Notes: generated by a model not told the origin, from the sequence alone. DNA of 64,000 nucleotides from Calliopsis andreniformis (GCF_051401765.1 NC_135064.1:24278001-24342000), one strand, 5' to 3'. Counted from the stretch's first letter, positions 49,615 through 62,872 are shown. Numbers and translations are program-made.

Positions 49615-50277
49615 CAGGGTGAGCTTAAATAGATGTCGCGAAATTTTTAGGAATATCTTACTTGAAATTTAAAAAAAGTTTATTATATAATTTGGACTCA
49701 AGTATAATTGTTTCTAGGCTAAATTATATTACTTCTACTGAATTTGTGGCATTGTATGTTAAATAGTTTCCGAGGATATGCAGGAAGACATGTGTAGATG
49801 AAGTATGAGAAGGATCTCATTAATCTTCCTCAGTCAATAACTTTTGACTTCAGAATTACGGATTCTTTGGCGAAGCTAGTGATGGATGCGAACGAACCGT
49901 GAGCATTTTTGTTTGTTTCGTATCAAAAATTTGTAGACTTGTGATTCTTCTTCTATTTAAAATTACTGTAGCCTTTTTTCCACGTAATCACATCTATTTC
50001 AACTGAAGAGAAGAGAGTAGAACATTTGTTTAAAAGTGGTCAAAGATTCTAACGGGTATTAAAATAGAGTCACAATATATACACCAATTCAATCTTTAGA
50101 ATCTGATACCAAAAATCCACGGATCACTTACAAAACGAATAATCCAACTAGTGTTGACTACGTACATACTGTGAATAGATTTTCGTAATAGACTCGCAGC
50201 GTTCCCACCATATCATATTATAGCGACACCAGAACAGTCGAGGGTTAATCTCGCGACACCCATTTAGACTCACCCTG
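49615..50277. mobile_element. MITE 3: 663-bp DNA transposon with about 31-bp TIRs
   Basis: The left end starts CAGGGTGAGCTTAAAT and the right end, read inward, starts CAGGGTGAGTCTAAAT. 26 of 31 positions match gaplessly and both include TGTCGCGA. TA flanks both ends (49613-49614, 50278-50279). It is AT-rich inside, with no transposase I can recognise. Positions 15-23 (ATAGATGTC) resemble the same positions of MITE 1 (ATAGGTGTC), which suggests a common superfamily. Confidence 0.8.
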
Positions 50278-51457
50278 TATATACGGTGTACACATGCACG
50301 CGCGTGCGTCTCGGCTCTCTCGGGGCCGATGTCTCTGAAATAACCGAGCGAGGCTCACTCGCCGGACAGGGGAATAAGGTGCAATGCACGCACCCGTTCA
50401 CTGCGGCCTCTCTTTCTCCTTCGCCGCCCTCCGCCTCTTTCTCTCTGTCCCTCTTCCTCCATCCACCTCCCTCCGCGTGCCTTTCTCCGTTCCACTCGCT
50501 AGTGGGTTCGTTCGCGCGCTCGCGCTCCCTGCAACCGCAGTTGCATTCGACAGTGTCTCGAATGGCAGTGGGGGTCACACTATATTAAGATTGAACTCCA
50601 CTGACACGGCCGCCCAACTGCGTTCATTCTCCTCCTACTCTCTCTTCCTCTCTCCCTGTCCTTCCTTTTCTTCCCATCCGTATACTCTCGCCTCTCTTCC
50701 CTCTATCTCTTCATACTATTTCTCCTCGATACGTTCGCTATCCAGCCCGATACGTTTCGTTCCTTAGGAACGTTCTGGACGTGGGAGACTCTCCATGTGT
50801 TTTTCCCCCGATAGAAAAATGAAATTAGGGGAGGATCGCCGATTTTGCAGTGGAAGAACGTGTCACTGTGTTGCTCTGGAGTGTTGAAGGCAAGGACTCG
50901 GAGGAAATGGCCAGCATGGTCACGCTGGAACGAAGGACACTCGCCTGCGAGCCGAGGGACTCGCGGACGTGCACGAGTACTCTTGCAAAGACGATATGGT
51001 AACCACGTTCCAGCAAAAAGCACTCGGGGGAACCGTGCACCAGCTGCCTGCCGTGTCCGCAAAGTGGGAATCCTGAGACTATTCGTTGCTCGACTGTTTT
51101 GCGCTCGTCGGTTTTAAGTAGCTACCTTTGGAAAACATTCCTCGTTCAATTTGATACTTCTGCTGTGTGGTTGTGGTTATCCCTGACCTACCAGTTTCTT
51201 CGTTTGAGGTAGGAAGTTCTCTGGAACTCTGCATTAGATCTAGATACCAAATTGGTAACAGTAAAAATCCTACTCCACCTGATGCACTGGGAATTATGCG
51301 TAAAACTGAATACTAGTAGATGCCAGTTATATCTGAAGATGTCTCTAAATTGATGAAACAAAACTTATCGTCCCCATCCATCTTCTCATTAGCTCCTGTA
51401 AAGTGCTCACTACTGTCCACCCGTCACACAATGTTAAATATTCTTTTTGCTTGTCAG

Positions 51458-51677
51458 AATGGGATTCGATTACTATTTACACGGATTATCGTGCTCCATC
51501 GAAACGGGAGACACCCCCGAGTCCAACGAGAAAACGTCGAAAGCTTCATTAATCTTCGGGTCTACACCCAATATCGATTTTCCAGAGGCGTCGAGGGTGT
51601 TAAATATCTCGAACACATCAACGGAAGCGAGTTACGATGGCTCGAATGTCCCTCCTTCCTTGAACTTTACGAGATAA
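51458..51677 (+). CDS. Possible terminal coding exon (unassigned, frame uncertain)
   Basis: A strong acceptor-like sequence, ATTCTTTTTGCTTGTCAG, ends at 51457. Two downstream frames are plausible. One starts at ATG 51459 and runs 72 codons to 51677, with the Asn-X-Ser/Thr sequons NIS, NTS and NFT. The other, phase-compatible with the 47382 donor, reads WDSITIYTDYR and then TPPSPTRKRRKLH and stops at 51552, a nuclear-localisation-like tail. A third frame is also open, so openness alone is weak evidence. AATAAA occurs at 52057-52062. No homologue is recognised. Confidence 0.18.
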
Positions 51678-54600
51678 CGGCATTTATGCTGGTCATCGTT
51701 AAAATTGTTTCTCACCTTCACTAATTAACGTATTGGAGTAAAGTGGGAGCGAGGGAGTGACGGGTCTCGAATGTAATCGACCTCTAAAAGGGTCAGGGGA
51801 TGAATGTGAGTGATTTTTATACGACGCTGAATTTTGGGAGCATCTAATGGAGGATCAGAAATTCTGCAATTATTCTTCAAAGTGTCCTGACCCACATATG
51901 AGTCAGAGAATTATGGCCGCGTTAAAACTTGAAACCTCATTTATTAATATCCATATATTTCACAATATTCTTGTACCAAAAATCACAATGAAGAAAGCAT
52001 CTATCACCCAAAATCCCTCCTAATTCATTCAAGAAACCTCCAGATATCAAACTCTCAATAAATCCCTCCTGAACGTAAACACCTACCCATGCACTCCAAT
52101 TCTAATAAAAAGTCTCACAAAAGACGTTCCACTCGAGAAGCACCGCGTCTCAATCGATACTTCCAGCCGAACAGAAGTATCGTAAAGGAGCGTGTATTCG
52201 TGTGAATGTTACATCCGACTAACGAAAAACCCTCGAGGTGTCGTAAGAGGAGGACACACGTCGTTAAGCGGGCAGGGAGAGTAGCCGAAGAAAATCTGGT
52301 ACGGGTCAGACAATGGTGCTACCTGTTTCCTCGAGGAACCACGCGTCTCGCTTCTCCACTCGTCCGGTCGAGAGAGTTTGAGGTAGGTCGATCGACGAAT
52401 GACTCACACCCTTCGGTTTCTCTTCAACGATCGAGAGAGCCACTCTTGGGCGGAGTGGCTTCCACGGTGGGCACACCACGTCCCATTATATCCGGCGTTG
52501 GGGCTCATTAATATCGTGACATCCAATATCGTGTAATTACAACTGAACCGTTGTGTCCGCGCGTGAGTCCCACTGGGACAACCTCTCGAGAACCGATAAT
52601 GAATCACCCATCAGGTTAAACGCGGCCCTCGTTATTCACTATTTTATTCCATACCCGAATCAGTGAAGGAGGTCGCGAGCTGTACAGACATTTTCCGAAT
52701 GGAATTGCTCCTAAAATATGTATAGAAGTTGCTATACAGACCCTGGCGAAAATGTGGAATCAAATTTTGAGTAGACTTTCTAGGTATGGTAGACAGATTG
52801 GTGCTTTCAGACTAATTACAAATCTTCTAGGAATTTAACTTGCATGAGAAAAATGTATAGAAGTCCCTACGGTCAAAGTTGAAGAATCTACTTTCCTCGA
52901 CTGATGCTACCCTTCAGACCCAAATTCATATACCCTCAACAATATCTATTATTCCCCAACACAAGTGGGGACGATAAATATGGAAAACACGAATTTCCTC
53001 CAAGAATACAAAATTTGGTAGCCCAACAATCCGATCGATCAACAATTTTGACAATTACTCGCTTCCCCATCTGCACATTATGCCTCCCCTTAGTTCGAGG
53101 CCGAGGTAAATCGTATTACCAGTGAACGCATCGACGAAACTGTCCCCTGACCTCGAAGGACGACTAGGGGAACAGTCGCCCCTAGGATCATGGGTATGTC
53201 CCATCAGCTGTGTCTTCAGCTGTAGCCTACTTCGAATGCAAAAACGTAATGCGAGGGGAGAGCCGAGGTCAGGCAGGGTCTCGAGGTATCGATCAAGGAC
53301 TGCTATCGCCATTTTCCTCGCGAATGAGATTCGTTCCCGTGGGAGCAAATAAAACGACGCAAGGCTAGATCAGTCACCCACTAGATGGGTTTAAACATTC
53401 ACCTCCCTTCTCCCTCATCTCGGGCTACCACTATTTTCCCTCTCCCCTGGGTTCTACGCTTCTCAGGAACGCAGTCCCCTATTTCGCTAAGGTTGCGCCT
53501 CAAGGTTCGGAAACCTCGAGAAGCCGATGAAATTCGACCGCCGCGACGAGGTTCCCTTCGAGATGCCTCCTCTTCGCGACCCACCGTGCTCTTATGCGTT
53601 TTTCATCGCTTTGTCGCTCGAAGCCATTCGTTATTTTTGCCTATCGACCGAGGGAGCTGAAAGGGGACACGACCATTAACCCCATGGGAACGCGAATCCC
53701 TTTGGAGCGAATATGGATGTGTCGGAGATTGGCTGAGTCTCGGTTCTACACTCTACTGGGGTGTTTAGGGATTACAAAGGCAACTAGATTGTAATGGTTG
53801 AGCAGTATTTTCTACTCGTGTCTGGCCTATTTGTACTGAAATTTGAAGACTAATTTTGTCGAATTTTAAGCTGTAAAATAGGTATTAAAATTCATCAGAA
53901 TTTTGTTCAAACTCCTTGATTAAAAATCTATGTACCCACTCGACTTCTAGTACTACCTATGTCCCATGCTACAAGCTCGTCAGTAAGCAACGAGGCTATA
54001 TTGAGAAGGCACTATCCTCTCAGGTGAAATTCGAGACGAGGTGCGAAGTTCGAAGTGAAAAACAGACTTCAAACGTGGTCTTGGATCGCATGCTTCGCCT
54101 AGGAGTTGCATGCGTCACCTGAACGCAGAGAAACTTCTTAGAGCGCGCGCAAAAGCGTACGCACGCGATTTCCTACGAGAGACTGGGCTGCAAAAACCGC
54201 GAGCCCCGCATAATTTGTGTACCGCGTCAAGTTTAACGTTAAATCACACTGGCAAAAAGCCGCTGGCAATTTGCGCACAGGATATATTCCAACTTTGAAT
54301 TAATCGTCGGTTTTGCCCGATTCCCCGCTGGCAAAAAGAACCGGCAACGTGTGACGCCACAATTCTCGCTTCAATTACCCGCTACATGGGTCCCCTTGTT
54401 AATACAGTCGCGAAACTTTCGCATCGATTGTGAACTCTGCACTGCTGCACGTCCGAAGCTACATGATATGGTATAAATTTGGGCTCGTTGAGTACTGAAC
54501 TTTTCTTTACATACGTAGCGCTACCAATAGGGGGTTGGTGTGTTTGTATCTCGTCGAGGTTTTTTCAGTTTGAGAATAACAAATATTTCCCTGGGAAGGG

Positions 54601-55312
54601 TTGAAAATTTGTTATTTTTATGGTAGGTGCCTAACAACTTGAATTTCAATAAAAAAAGGGTACAGAGGGTACCTCAACCTATATAAACAGATAAAATATA
54701 CCCCACTCAAGAGAATTTAAACTTCAAAAGAGGATCCTGAGACACTCCTCTTAAAACATAGCTGTTTCTCCCATACATCTCTCTTAAAGTCTGAAATACT
54801 TCATTCCAACACCGAAGGAACATCCCATTTCAAAGCAACCATGTTGCCCAGTTCACGACTTCGTGGCGTACCATACAATAAAATCTGACATTGTGGAAAA
54901 AGAAAGAGGCAATTTGCATGACCTTCAGAGTATCCGAACAAAAATGCCTGCAACCAGCATGCAGCATGGTCCCCCGTGTCGCGGCAGGCGAAATTTACAG
55001 CGATGCTTGGTGCGTAGAACCGCCTCTCTCATTTGCCTCGGTCTCACGCTGAAGAACGTACAGTCGAGACAGGATATACGGCACGATTTGCCCGTCTACT
55101 ATTATAAATTCAAGGAAAAAGATCGTGGAACTGTCGCGGCCCAGCCTCTGCACCACTCTACGCCTATCACGTGAACAAGCTTTCCCGCGAGCTGTAGCGA
55201 AAAACGCGACACTTGGCCGAGGCTTCTGCCGTCATAGCCGCACATACTGCGCTCGTCCAACGAGAGCACGTTTCAGGCTCTGGACATACTGAAAATATTC
55301 GAGTATTTTCGA
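51678..55312. other. Intronic stretch with no supported gene
   Basis: Neutral to AT-rich. Holds a nested inverted repeat at about 53150-53270 (CCTGACCTCG with CGAGGTCAGG, enclosing CTAGGGG/CCCCTAG). Frames are unrecognisable. Confidence 0.6.
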
Positions 55313-55545
55313 AATTTTGAGGCTTCGAATTTTTAAACATTTACCCTTTCAAATTTTTGAATTCTCAGTTTTGAACTTTTGAATTTTGAAATTACTGAAA
55401 TGTTAAATTTTTAAATGCTCAAACTGTCAAATTTTTAAATTATCAAATATTTAAATATACAAATTTTCTCATTTTCAAGCTTTAAACTGTCGATTTTTCA
55501 AATTTTCGAATGTTCGAATTGACAAATTTTCAAATGAAAGTCTCC
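55313..55545. repeat. Degenerate AT-rich array related to the 62.7 kb minisatellite
   Basis: Recurrent CAAATTTTTGAATT/TAAATTTTTAAAT units with decayed spacing of about 8-16 bp. Composition and core words (AAATTT, TTTGAA) match the cleaner array at 62710, suggesting an older array of the same kind. Confidence 0.55.
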
Positions 55546-55679
55546 TCATTTGCTCGTACCTACAACTCGAAACGTGCTAAAATAAGTTACCTCTTTATTC
55601 AAGTATACTCAACCAGCATAGGACAGCTCAACAAGAGCTCATATTAGATCGTATTTTCAAACTACTTGAGGAGCTCTAG

Positions 55680-55756
55680 TTGACTCACTGACTCGACTCA
55701 AGCCTCGTTGACTCGGGTCGAGCGTAGAGTCGACTCAAGTCGTACTCGTCTCGGCG
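55680..55756. repeat. Short GACTC-rich degenerate tandem array
   Basis: Repeated (T)GACTC(A/G) words on both strands: TTGACTCACTGACTCGACTC, then TTGACTCGGG and AGTCGACTCAAGTCG. It includes an AP-1-type TGACTCA (55681-55687). It is either a simple decayed repeat or a clustered binding-site array. Confidence 0.5.
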
Positions 55757-57885
55757 CATAAATAATCGTGCGAAAAAATCGCAGCCGGGGGGCGCCTCCG
55801 AGTTGGAGCTCCAGCGCGCGACTAGCATTTCCTGTTTCGACCCCCTTAGCCACCCGATGGCTATAACTAATTACTTTCGCGTCTCCCTCTCGCCCGTTTT
55901 GCTCCGGCTCGCGTTATTTATGCTCTCGAAACATTGCGCTAATAAATCGGGGGAAGGGCATGCACGGAGGGTAATTTGTATCGAAGAAGGGTGGACAGTA
56001 AAATACGAGGGTCGTTCGGTGACTAACGGGGCGGATTTTTACCTGCTCGTTAGCCGCGATCGGTTTCGCGCTCGTCTTGTCTGATTCCGAACTCGCTTCG
56101 TCACCTATCGACGTGCATCTTTCTCTGTGGGGTGACTCTCTCTTTGAGACTGCGTTTCACTACAAAGTTTCAACACAAAATACACAAAGACAGTGTCACT
56201 TACAGTATTTCCACGTTATAGCCTGCTTGATAGATTCCCTATAATTTAAAATAATCTAGAGTGGAAGTGCTTCATTTAAGTGCATTATTACTCCCAAATT
56301 TTGATAAGATTAAAGTGGGACCATGAACACAACTTGACCTCGAAAACATACTCTACGATATAACCTCGCCAATGAGCCTATATCGAGGAACCGCTGCATT
56401 AATTAGTACTATCTTGTATCTCTCCTTAACAGCTTCTAAGAGACAGAATGTAGTGATTTCACAAACACTTTCTGTAAATACAAAAACAACTTAAAATGGA
56501 AGAATTCGCCACAGACCTTGATAGATATTTTTCATGTTCCAGCGCACCGAAAGAGCAGATCGGAATATATCTCCAGTGACGAAAGAGAGAGGTTCGTTCA
56601 GGTAAAATTCAGCACGGTAAATAATGCGTAAGTTGGCCGATCATTGCGAAGTTCGTATACGTGTACGATGGCCTGGGACACGAACGATCTAAGAGCATGA
56701 TCACCAATGGATTCACCTACTTTGCGATCAGGCGAAAATCACGCGGCGCGAATCGCCCGGACTCCTGGAATGTTCCATACTACTTGTGACCCAATGATGT
56801 AGAACGAGATACCGACCGCTCTTATTTTACTTGGAAAACACCCTTAAAACCCGCGATCGCGACACAATCTCGATCGCCTAACACGCTTACGTACAGTCAC
56901 GCCACATTGACAGCGTTCGTGCGAAAAACTACGATCAGATGTGTTCGAGATGTGAAACTAGTATCTAAACTACTGAAATAAAATTCAAATGCGTTATACT
57001 TTCTGTTTCTTTAAAAGTGAGACTTGTTCTTTTTTAAGTTAAAGAAGTGAAATAGGTACTTTAAAAAATGATCAGTTATAATTATTACTTTTAATTATCT
57101 GTCAGTGCTTAAGATCTTACGTTTCCTAATTTTTGAAAGGGTTTTCCCCCTGTAGTATAAGTATTAAATTAATTAATATATGATTAATTAGTGGATATTT
57201 ATCTAAGCACTGCGTATCAGCACCCGATCGACCCAGCGTTAATTTTTAATATTCAGACATCACCTCCTGGATCACTTTTTATAGGGACACATGAATAATT
57301 TAGCTTATTCGTCGGGGATTAATAATGTAAAAAGATTCGTGACGCATGCAGGATGTCTAAAATAATTCACCACGACCAGCGTACCTGTCTACATACTAGC
57401 ACTAGCTTCTTCATCGACACAACAGCACTCATTTCCCCCTCTTCCACCTTCATTAAAATTAAACCTGATTTATAAACCCACATAGGCGTCGCATCGTCCT
57501 TGCGACACACCGATAAATCCTCCTCTCTATCGGACCACCGAGCACACGCAACCTATCGAATCTCCTCGACAGACAAACCTGGATTTCAATCAGCGCTGGA
57601 CCCCCCCTGATTCTGGGCGTTCGGGAATAAGGTCACGGATGTAATTATGTAACGCCGATACGGCGGCGTTTTCCCTTCTTTCCTCTCGGAGCCGAAAAAT
57701 CGAGGCGACGAAGGAGGTCTGAGCTGTGGCAACAAGGCCACTATCGTCGGCGCAACGCGAATCGCTTTAATGATCGCCCGGTATATGAGAGCGTAGTAAA
57801 GGCGTGCAACGCGACACGATAGCGATTATCAGAAGCGACCGCGTGGCTCGGGGTGAGGAGACGAGTCGAAGGATGAGGTGAGGGA

Positions 57886-57950
<65 letters not shown>

Positions 57951-60900
57951 GAGGTCGTGCGTGAGGACCGAAACGAGACACGAGCAAGGAGAAAAGGGAA
58001 GCGCTACGGGGGAGGGGGGCTTTGGTGAATTTACAATCGTGCACTGTATGGCACGGCGCGTGTACCAGCGCGCACGTTGCGTACTCCAAGCTGTCGGTCA
58101 CCATTAACAACGAGATTATGCTCGTTGTTCATTCAGTTTTACGTGGACCCAGGACGCCGAGAGACGCTGGGGAGCGAAGACGAGTCTCTGGAGAGAGGCG
58201 GCTCTGTCGAAAGCCGAATACGAAATTGGCCAGGTTCGCACCTGCTGTCGAAGTTTACGGCCACGATAATGGAGATTTTCACTCGGCGCGTTTGCGCTTT
58301 ACATGCCGGCCCCTCGTTACGAAAACTGGAACGTCGTTACGGAGCAGAACGCGCGTCGATTCCTCGCGCTCCAAATAACTTTTCGTCTTAACCGCGTCTC
58401 TCTCTTGCTCCTTTTTTTTTTACACGACAGCCCTCTTTCTCTTCAGGCCTGTGGTCTCGATTCCAGCCGCGTCAAAGGCCACGGAAGAAAATATTGCGGA
58501 GGGATATCAACCCGAGAGCGATAAGGTCGTAGGTGTTTTCTGGGAGATGAATTGAAATCCTATGGACAGGTCAAGTATTAGGTGGAGGCCAGATATCGAG
58601 AGGGGATTTAAGGAGGTCACTCTTGCTGCCTTTCTTAATATTTGTTTGGGCGCTTCTTGGAGAAAACAAGTTATTTAACCCTTCAGCAATGGATTCCCAC
58701 TTTTTTGCAGTATCTACTTTAAATGCATAGCAATGAAATACCCCCATACTATGGTTCAGTTCGAAAGAATTTTTGTAAATAATTTTTCAATGGTTAAATA
58801 GAAATTGTGAACTATTTGCTTTGAATATAAATTGTCTGATAATGTAATTTTCATTTCTGTTTGTATAGTGTTTCTAACAGTACAAATGCATCGTGGTTAA
58901 GTTGAAGAACTCAGATTACAAAATTTTAAACTAAAACCAACACAAATAGCGGATATGTATGGCTTAATAGTATTTCGATATTTTGCTTCAGCGTTCAATA
59001 TCATTAAATTTTCATGCAGCTTGGTCTGGCTAAAATGTTCACACTAGAATAATCAATATTTAATTAAAATTTTAATTTTGCTCAACATTCATTAAAAATA
59101 ATTACTTATACTATTTTGATACCTCTTCTGTCAACTGGTCAATGCGATAAAAACGCATCGATAGTATTCAATAGCAATACAAAAATTGGTTCCACTTAGA
59201 ATGGAGAATAAATATCGACAGCATCAGGAAATGAAACGAGAGAATAAATAGTAGCATCTATGATGAGTGGGTGGAGTAGAATTCAATTCAATTCGTGTAG
59301 TTTTTGCGAAACTTTTTTCGCTATGTGAGGTCTGGCGTTATCGTCAGAGGAGAATGACACCGCCTCTATCGACCGATGTTGCTTGTTTAGTTCAGAACTT
59401 CAACTTTCTACGAACATATTTAGAAATAACATACAGATACGCACACATCTACCACTAGATAAAAGACAAATTTCCTAATTCTGCAGCAGTGGAGAACATA
59501 ATATCTCTGAATATATTATAACCCCTATATCCTCAGAAACTTTATTCCACATTATCATTTCAACAAAAACTAGCGAGTGTTCACAAATGTTTGGTCAGCA
59601 GAATATGGTTAAAAAGAAAGACAATTGTACACAAAGAATAAACAAAACCTCGTCCACTAATCACACCACACGTATTATTCAACGACCCAAATACGATCGC
59701 CCATGGGTGCACGGTCATTAATCGTGCTCGATGTAACGTGAAACGTACGAAATAATTGGGGAAAATACGACAGCGTTAGAAAGTGCCGCGTGGGTGAGTG
59801 AATTCCGCGTTGAAAACACGCGGCGGCGGCCCACGCCGCGTTTCGACGGAACTTTTGCGTCGCGGCCCGTTAGCGGCCGTCGAGGACGCCAACTCAAAGT
59901 GCATGGTGCACGTCCATTCATCGACTATCGTGCCAAGGGGAAAAAAAACGGGGACGAACTTTAAAATGCCAAAGCACCGCGAGGTGAAAGGTTCATCTAA
60001 ATAAACGCGTACCTTTTACTTTCCTCCACAAAAAGCCTCCTGGAGATCTGGGTCACCCGTAAAACTCGATTCCGCGGTTAAAAACTGTAACACACCGTCC
60101 CTTCCGCGCCGCTTTCGACGCATTCAGCGACGAGGTTACGTAAAAATACCGATGAATACAGTGCACCGAGAGTGATGTGCCCAGATATGACGCAGAATAA
60201 TTACGGAAACTTGTTACGAGAGTGGGTGTGCAAATTGGAGCTTGTTTGTGTGGGACTGGTGAACTTGGACGTGGATCTTCTGATACAGATTTTACAGATA
60301 TAAAATCTAGATAATCAATAGATATAACCAATCAAACTGAAATAGTCAAGATTCTCACACATCCACATCTCAATATAACATACAAATTCACTAAATAGTG
60401 AGATCCAATGACAGTACTATGTAGGTGTACTCGACAGCGAGATGTAGTGATTTCAGTAAAACAACAAGATATTGATTCTTGACACTACTAATTGCAACAA
60501 TTGGCGTGGCGTTATCCAGTCGAGGACATAGGAACAAACCAACATTTGTTCCTGATTCTAGTCTATTTAGTGCCCTAGAGGCCAGAGATGACAAAAGGGG
60601 CAACGCCAATTGTTAAAAAAGTAAAAGACCAATACCCTGCTGATTTACTGGAATCGTTATATCTCGTCGTCGACTATACTTAAATACAGAGTCCACCCCA
60701 TCCAGATTACCCAGATTACAAGACGACCAGCTGCCATCAAATAATCGCCAACTAGCTCGACCTCCAGCGAAGAAAAATACAAAGCAAGAATTCCACAGCG
60801 TTTCTCTTTCCCTCAAAGCTCGAACTGTTGAGCCGAGTGAAACAGAATTCCTCTCGAAATCACCGAGTTATCGCGTCCACCTGACAGGCTGGTCGAGCGC

Positions 60901-62709
60901 TGCCATTAGGGTTGTCTCGCGAAACGGCTGGGACGCTGTTATCGTGCACGGCGCGTGATAGCTTGCAGGTATAGAGCGGTTGTCAAGAATGTACGCAGCG
61001 AGGACGTGGCGCGCGCTCGGGAACGCCGCGGCAGAGGCCACTTTTCCTCGCCGTCGCTCCATCCCCCTTTTTTTTCCCCGAGCACTATCATCGTGAGTCA
61101 TCCAGGAGGCCGACTAGCTAGGGAGAGGTTAGAGGAGCGCAACGACTGAAGGAGCACGACTGCTAGAAACTCGTTTTCCCGCGGCGGATCGATGCGCGAA
61201 CAAACGCCACGGGGAAATCTCGAGAAGGCAGACGCGCGCATACACGTCGCCTTTCTTCGCTCGCCTACAGCCTGGATACATCGTGCACGGTATTATTCGT
61301 TTCCCCGAGTTCACGATGAAATGGGAACGAAATAGCTCCAAGCGGACCAAGAGATCTGTTTGCCGCGGATAAGCGCCCGTACAACGAGCTGGGACCTCTT
61401 CACTTTTGCCTGCGAAAAGATTTCCGCGGGAGTAGGCAGTGGATGGTCGTTCAACACAGTGGAATATCAAGAGAAATGGAGAAAATAGATTTTGTTAGGT
61501 TTCGGGCTCGAATAGTCGACAATGTGAGAGAACATTATTTTCCTTAAGGGACTTACTGTATCGAGAGATCAAAATTTTACCATTTGTCTAAGAATAGGAT
61601 CTAATTACTATTCGATTTGATAAATTTACGACAGAGTAATAAAATTACTGAGGTTAAAAACCTGCGAAAAAAGGAAAGAAAGAAAACTTCGTTAATTAAA
61701 ATTTCAATAATTTTGTGCTCCTATCGTGTTTCGAGCGCTCTACAATCGTACTCCCTATCAGGAAATGCATTTACCAGCATAGGTTCGGTAAACATTCAGC
61801 TATCTGTATGTCGAAATACCACGGCGAGAAAGAAATTATATATTCCTTACACGCTCGCTCAGGTTTATCGCGAAGGCGACACAACTGCAGTGGTGATAAT
61901 TTCTCGCGCGGTTACTTTTATCGGAAGTGAAATTAGCGACAATAATTTCGAAATAACCGCGAGCGTATCTGCCCCGTCGACGCACTAATTGTAAAGCAAT
62001 GAGTCCAAGCTGTCTCCAACTTCGTGCTTCGTAAACAGTCCATATGATAACGTGGGAATCGAATGTGTCGGGTGTATCGTGAGCCGAGGGAAAATAAAAG
62101 CGTTCACATGGAGCGAAGGTCGAAGAGGAACACCTGGAGACTCGTTTTAAACGTTGCTCGAACGCTCGAAAAATCGAATTAATTAAGTAGTCGCGCAGAC
62201 GGGACAGGGTTGAGGCGAGCGAGGTTCCTAGCGAGCCAACCCTCGGTTGTCGTCAACCCCAACCGACGATCCCTCGGCCAAGCACGCACACTCGAGACAC
62301 GCGTGCCGGCTTATCGATCACTCGCAGAAACGGCGGCCCTCGTGTAATAGGGCCGACCGGTGTTTCCAGTCCGAGGTATTGACCTAACAGTGAATCATCC
62401 CCGACGACTATACATCAGGATCGTTACACAACACATATGTCTAACCGAGCGACGGTTTTTTCGTTGCTCGTTTGCGTGAAACAGCTGAGAGGCTTTCGCT
62501 TCGTTGGGGGATCGTCGATCGATGTGAAGTCGTGGGTACGGCCGAGGATGACGAAGATTGAGTCATGCTTCTTACGTGGCCGATTTTTGGCTGTGTGGAA
62601 CTTGAGGACGCGAAACTGGTTCGGAGTCGAGTGCTTTGAATGTAAATTTTAGAGTGATTAATGCGTTTTTCAGGTTTTTGAACTCAGCTCAAGGAAACTT
62701 GAAGGATTG
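55757..62709. other. Intronic stretch with no supported gene
   Basis: Contains the AG microsatellite, an AT-rich homeodomain-like TTAATTAATATATGATTAAT near 57169, hairpin AACAACGAG/CTCGTTGTT at 58106-58129 and GC hairpin ACGCGGCG/CGCCGCGT at 59818-59841. The 61617-61988 frame (123 residues) is protein-like in composition but unrecognised. Confidence 0.55.
57889..57948 (+). repeat. (AG)30 microsatellite
   Basis: Uninterrupted AG dinucleotides for 60 bp, in purine-rich flanks. The minus-strand Ser-Leu frame over it is an artefact. Confidence 0.97.
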
Positions 62710-62872
62710 AAGGTTTGAAAATTTGAATGTTTGAATATTTGAAAATTTGAATATTTAAAAATTTGAAAATTTGAAAATTTGAATATTTGAAAATTTGAAT
62801 ATTTGAAAATTTGAATATTTGAAAATTTGAATATTTGAAAATTTGAATATTTGAAAATTTGAAATTTAAAAA
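62710..62872. repeat. AT-rich minisatellite, alternating 8-bp units (16-bp period)
   Basis: About ten tandem copies alternate TTTGAAAA and TTTGAATA, with variants at the edges. The minus strand is open in two frames across the array (Phe-Lys-Tyr-Ser-Asn-rich), a consequence of the period and not a sign of a gene. Confidence 0.9.

Noticed and set aside
57829..58110. Minus-strand frame with a long Ser-Leu repeat
   Set aside because: Translation of the (AG)30 microsatellite.
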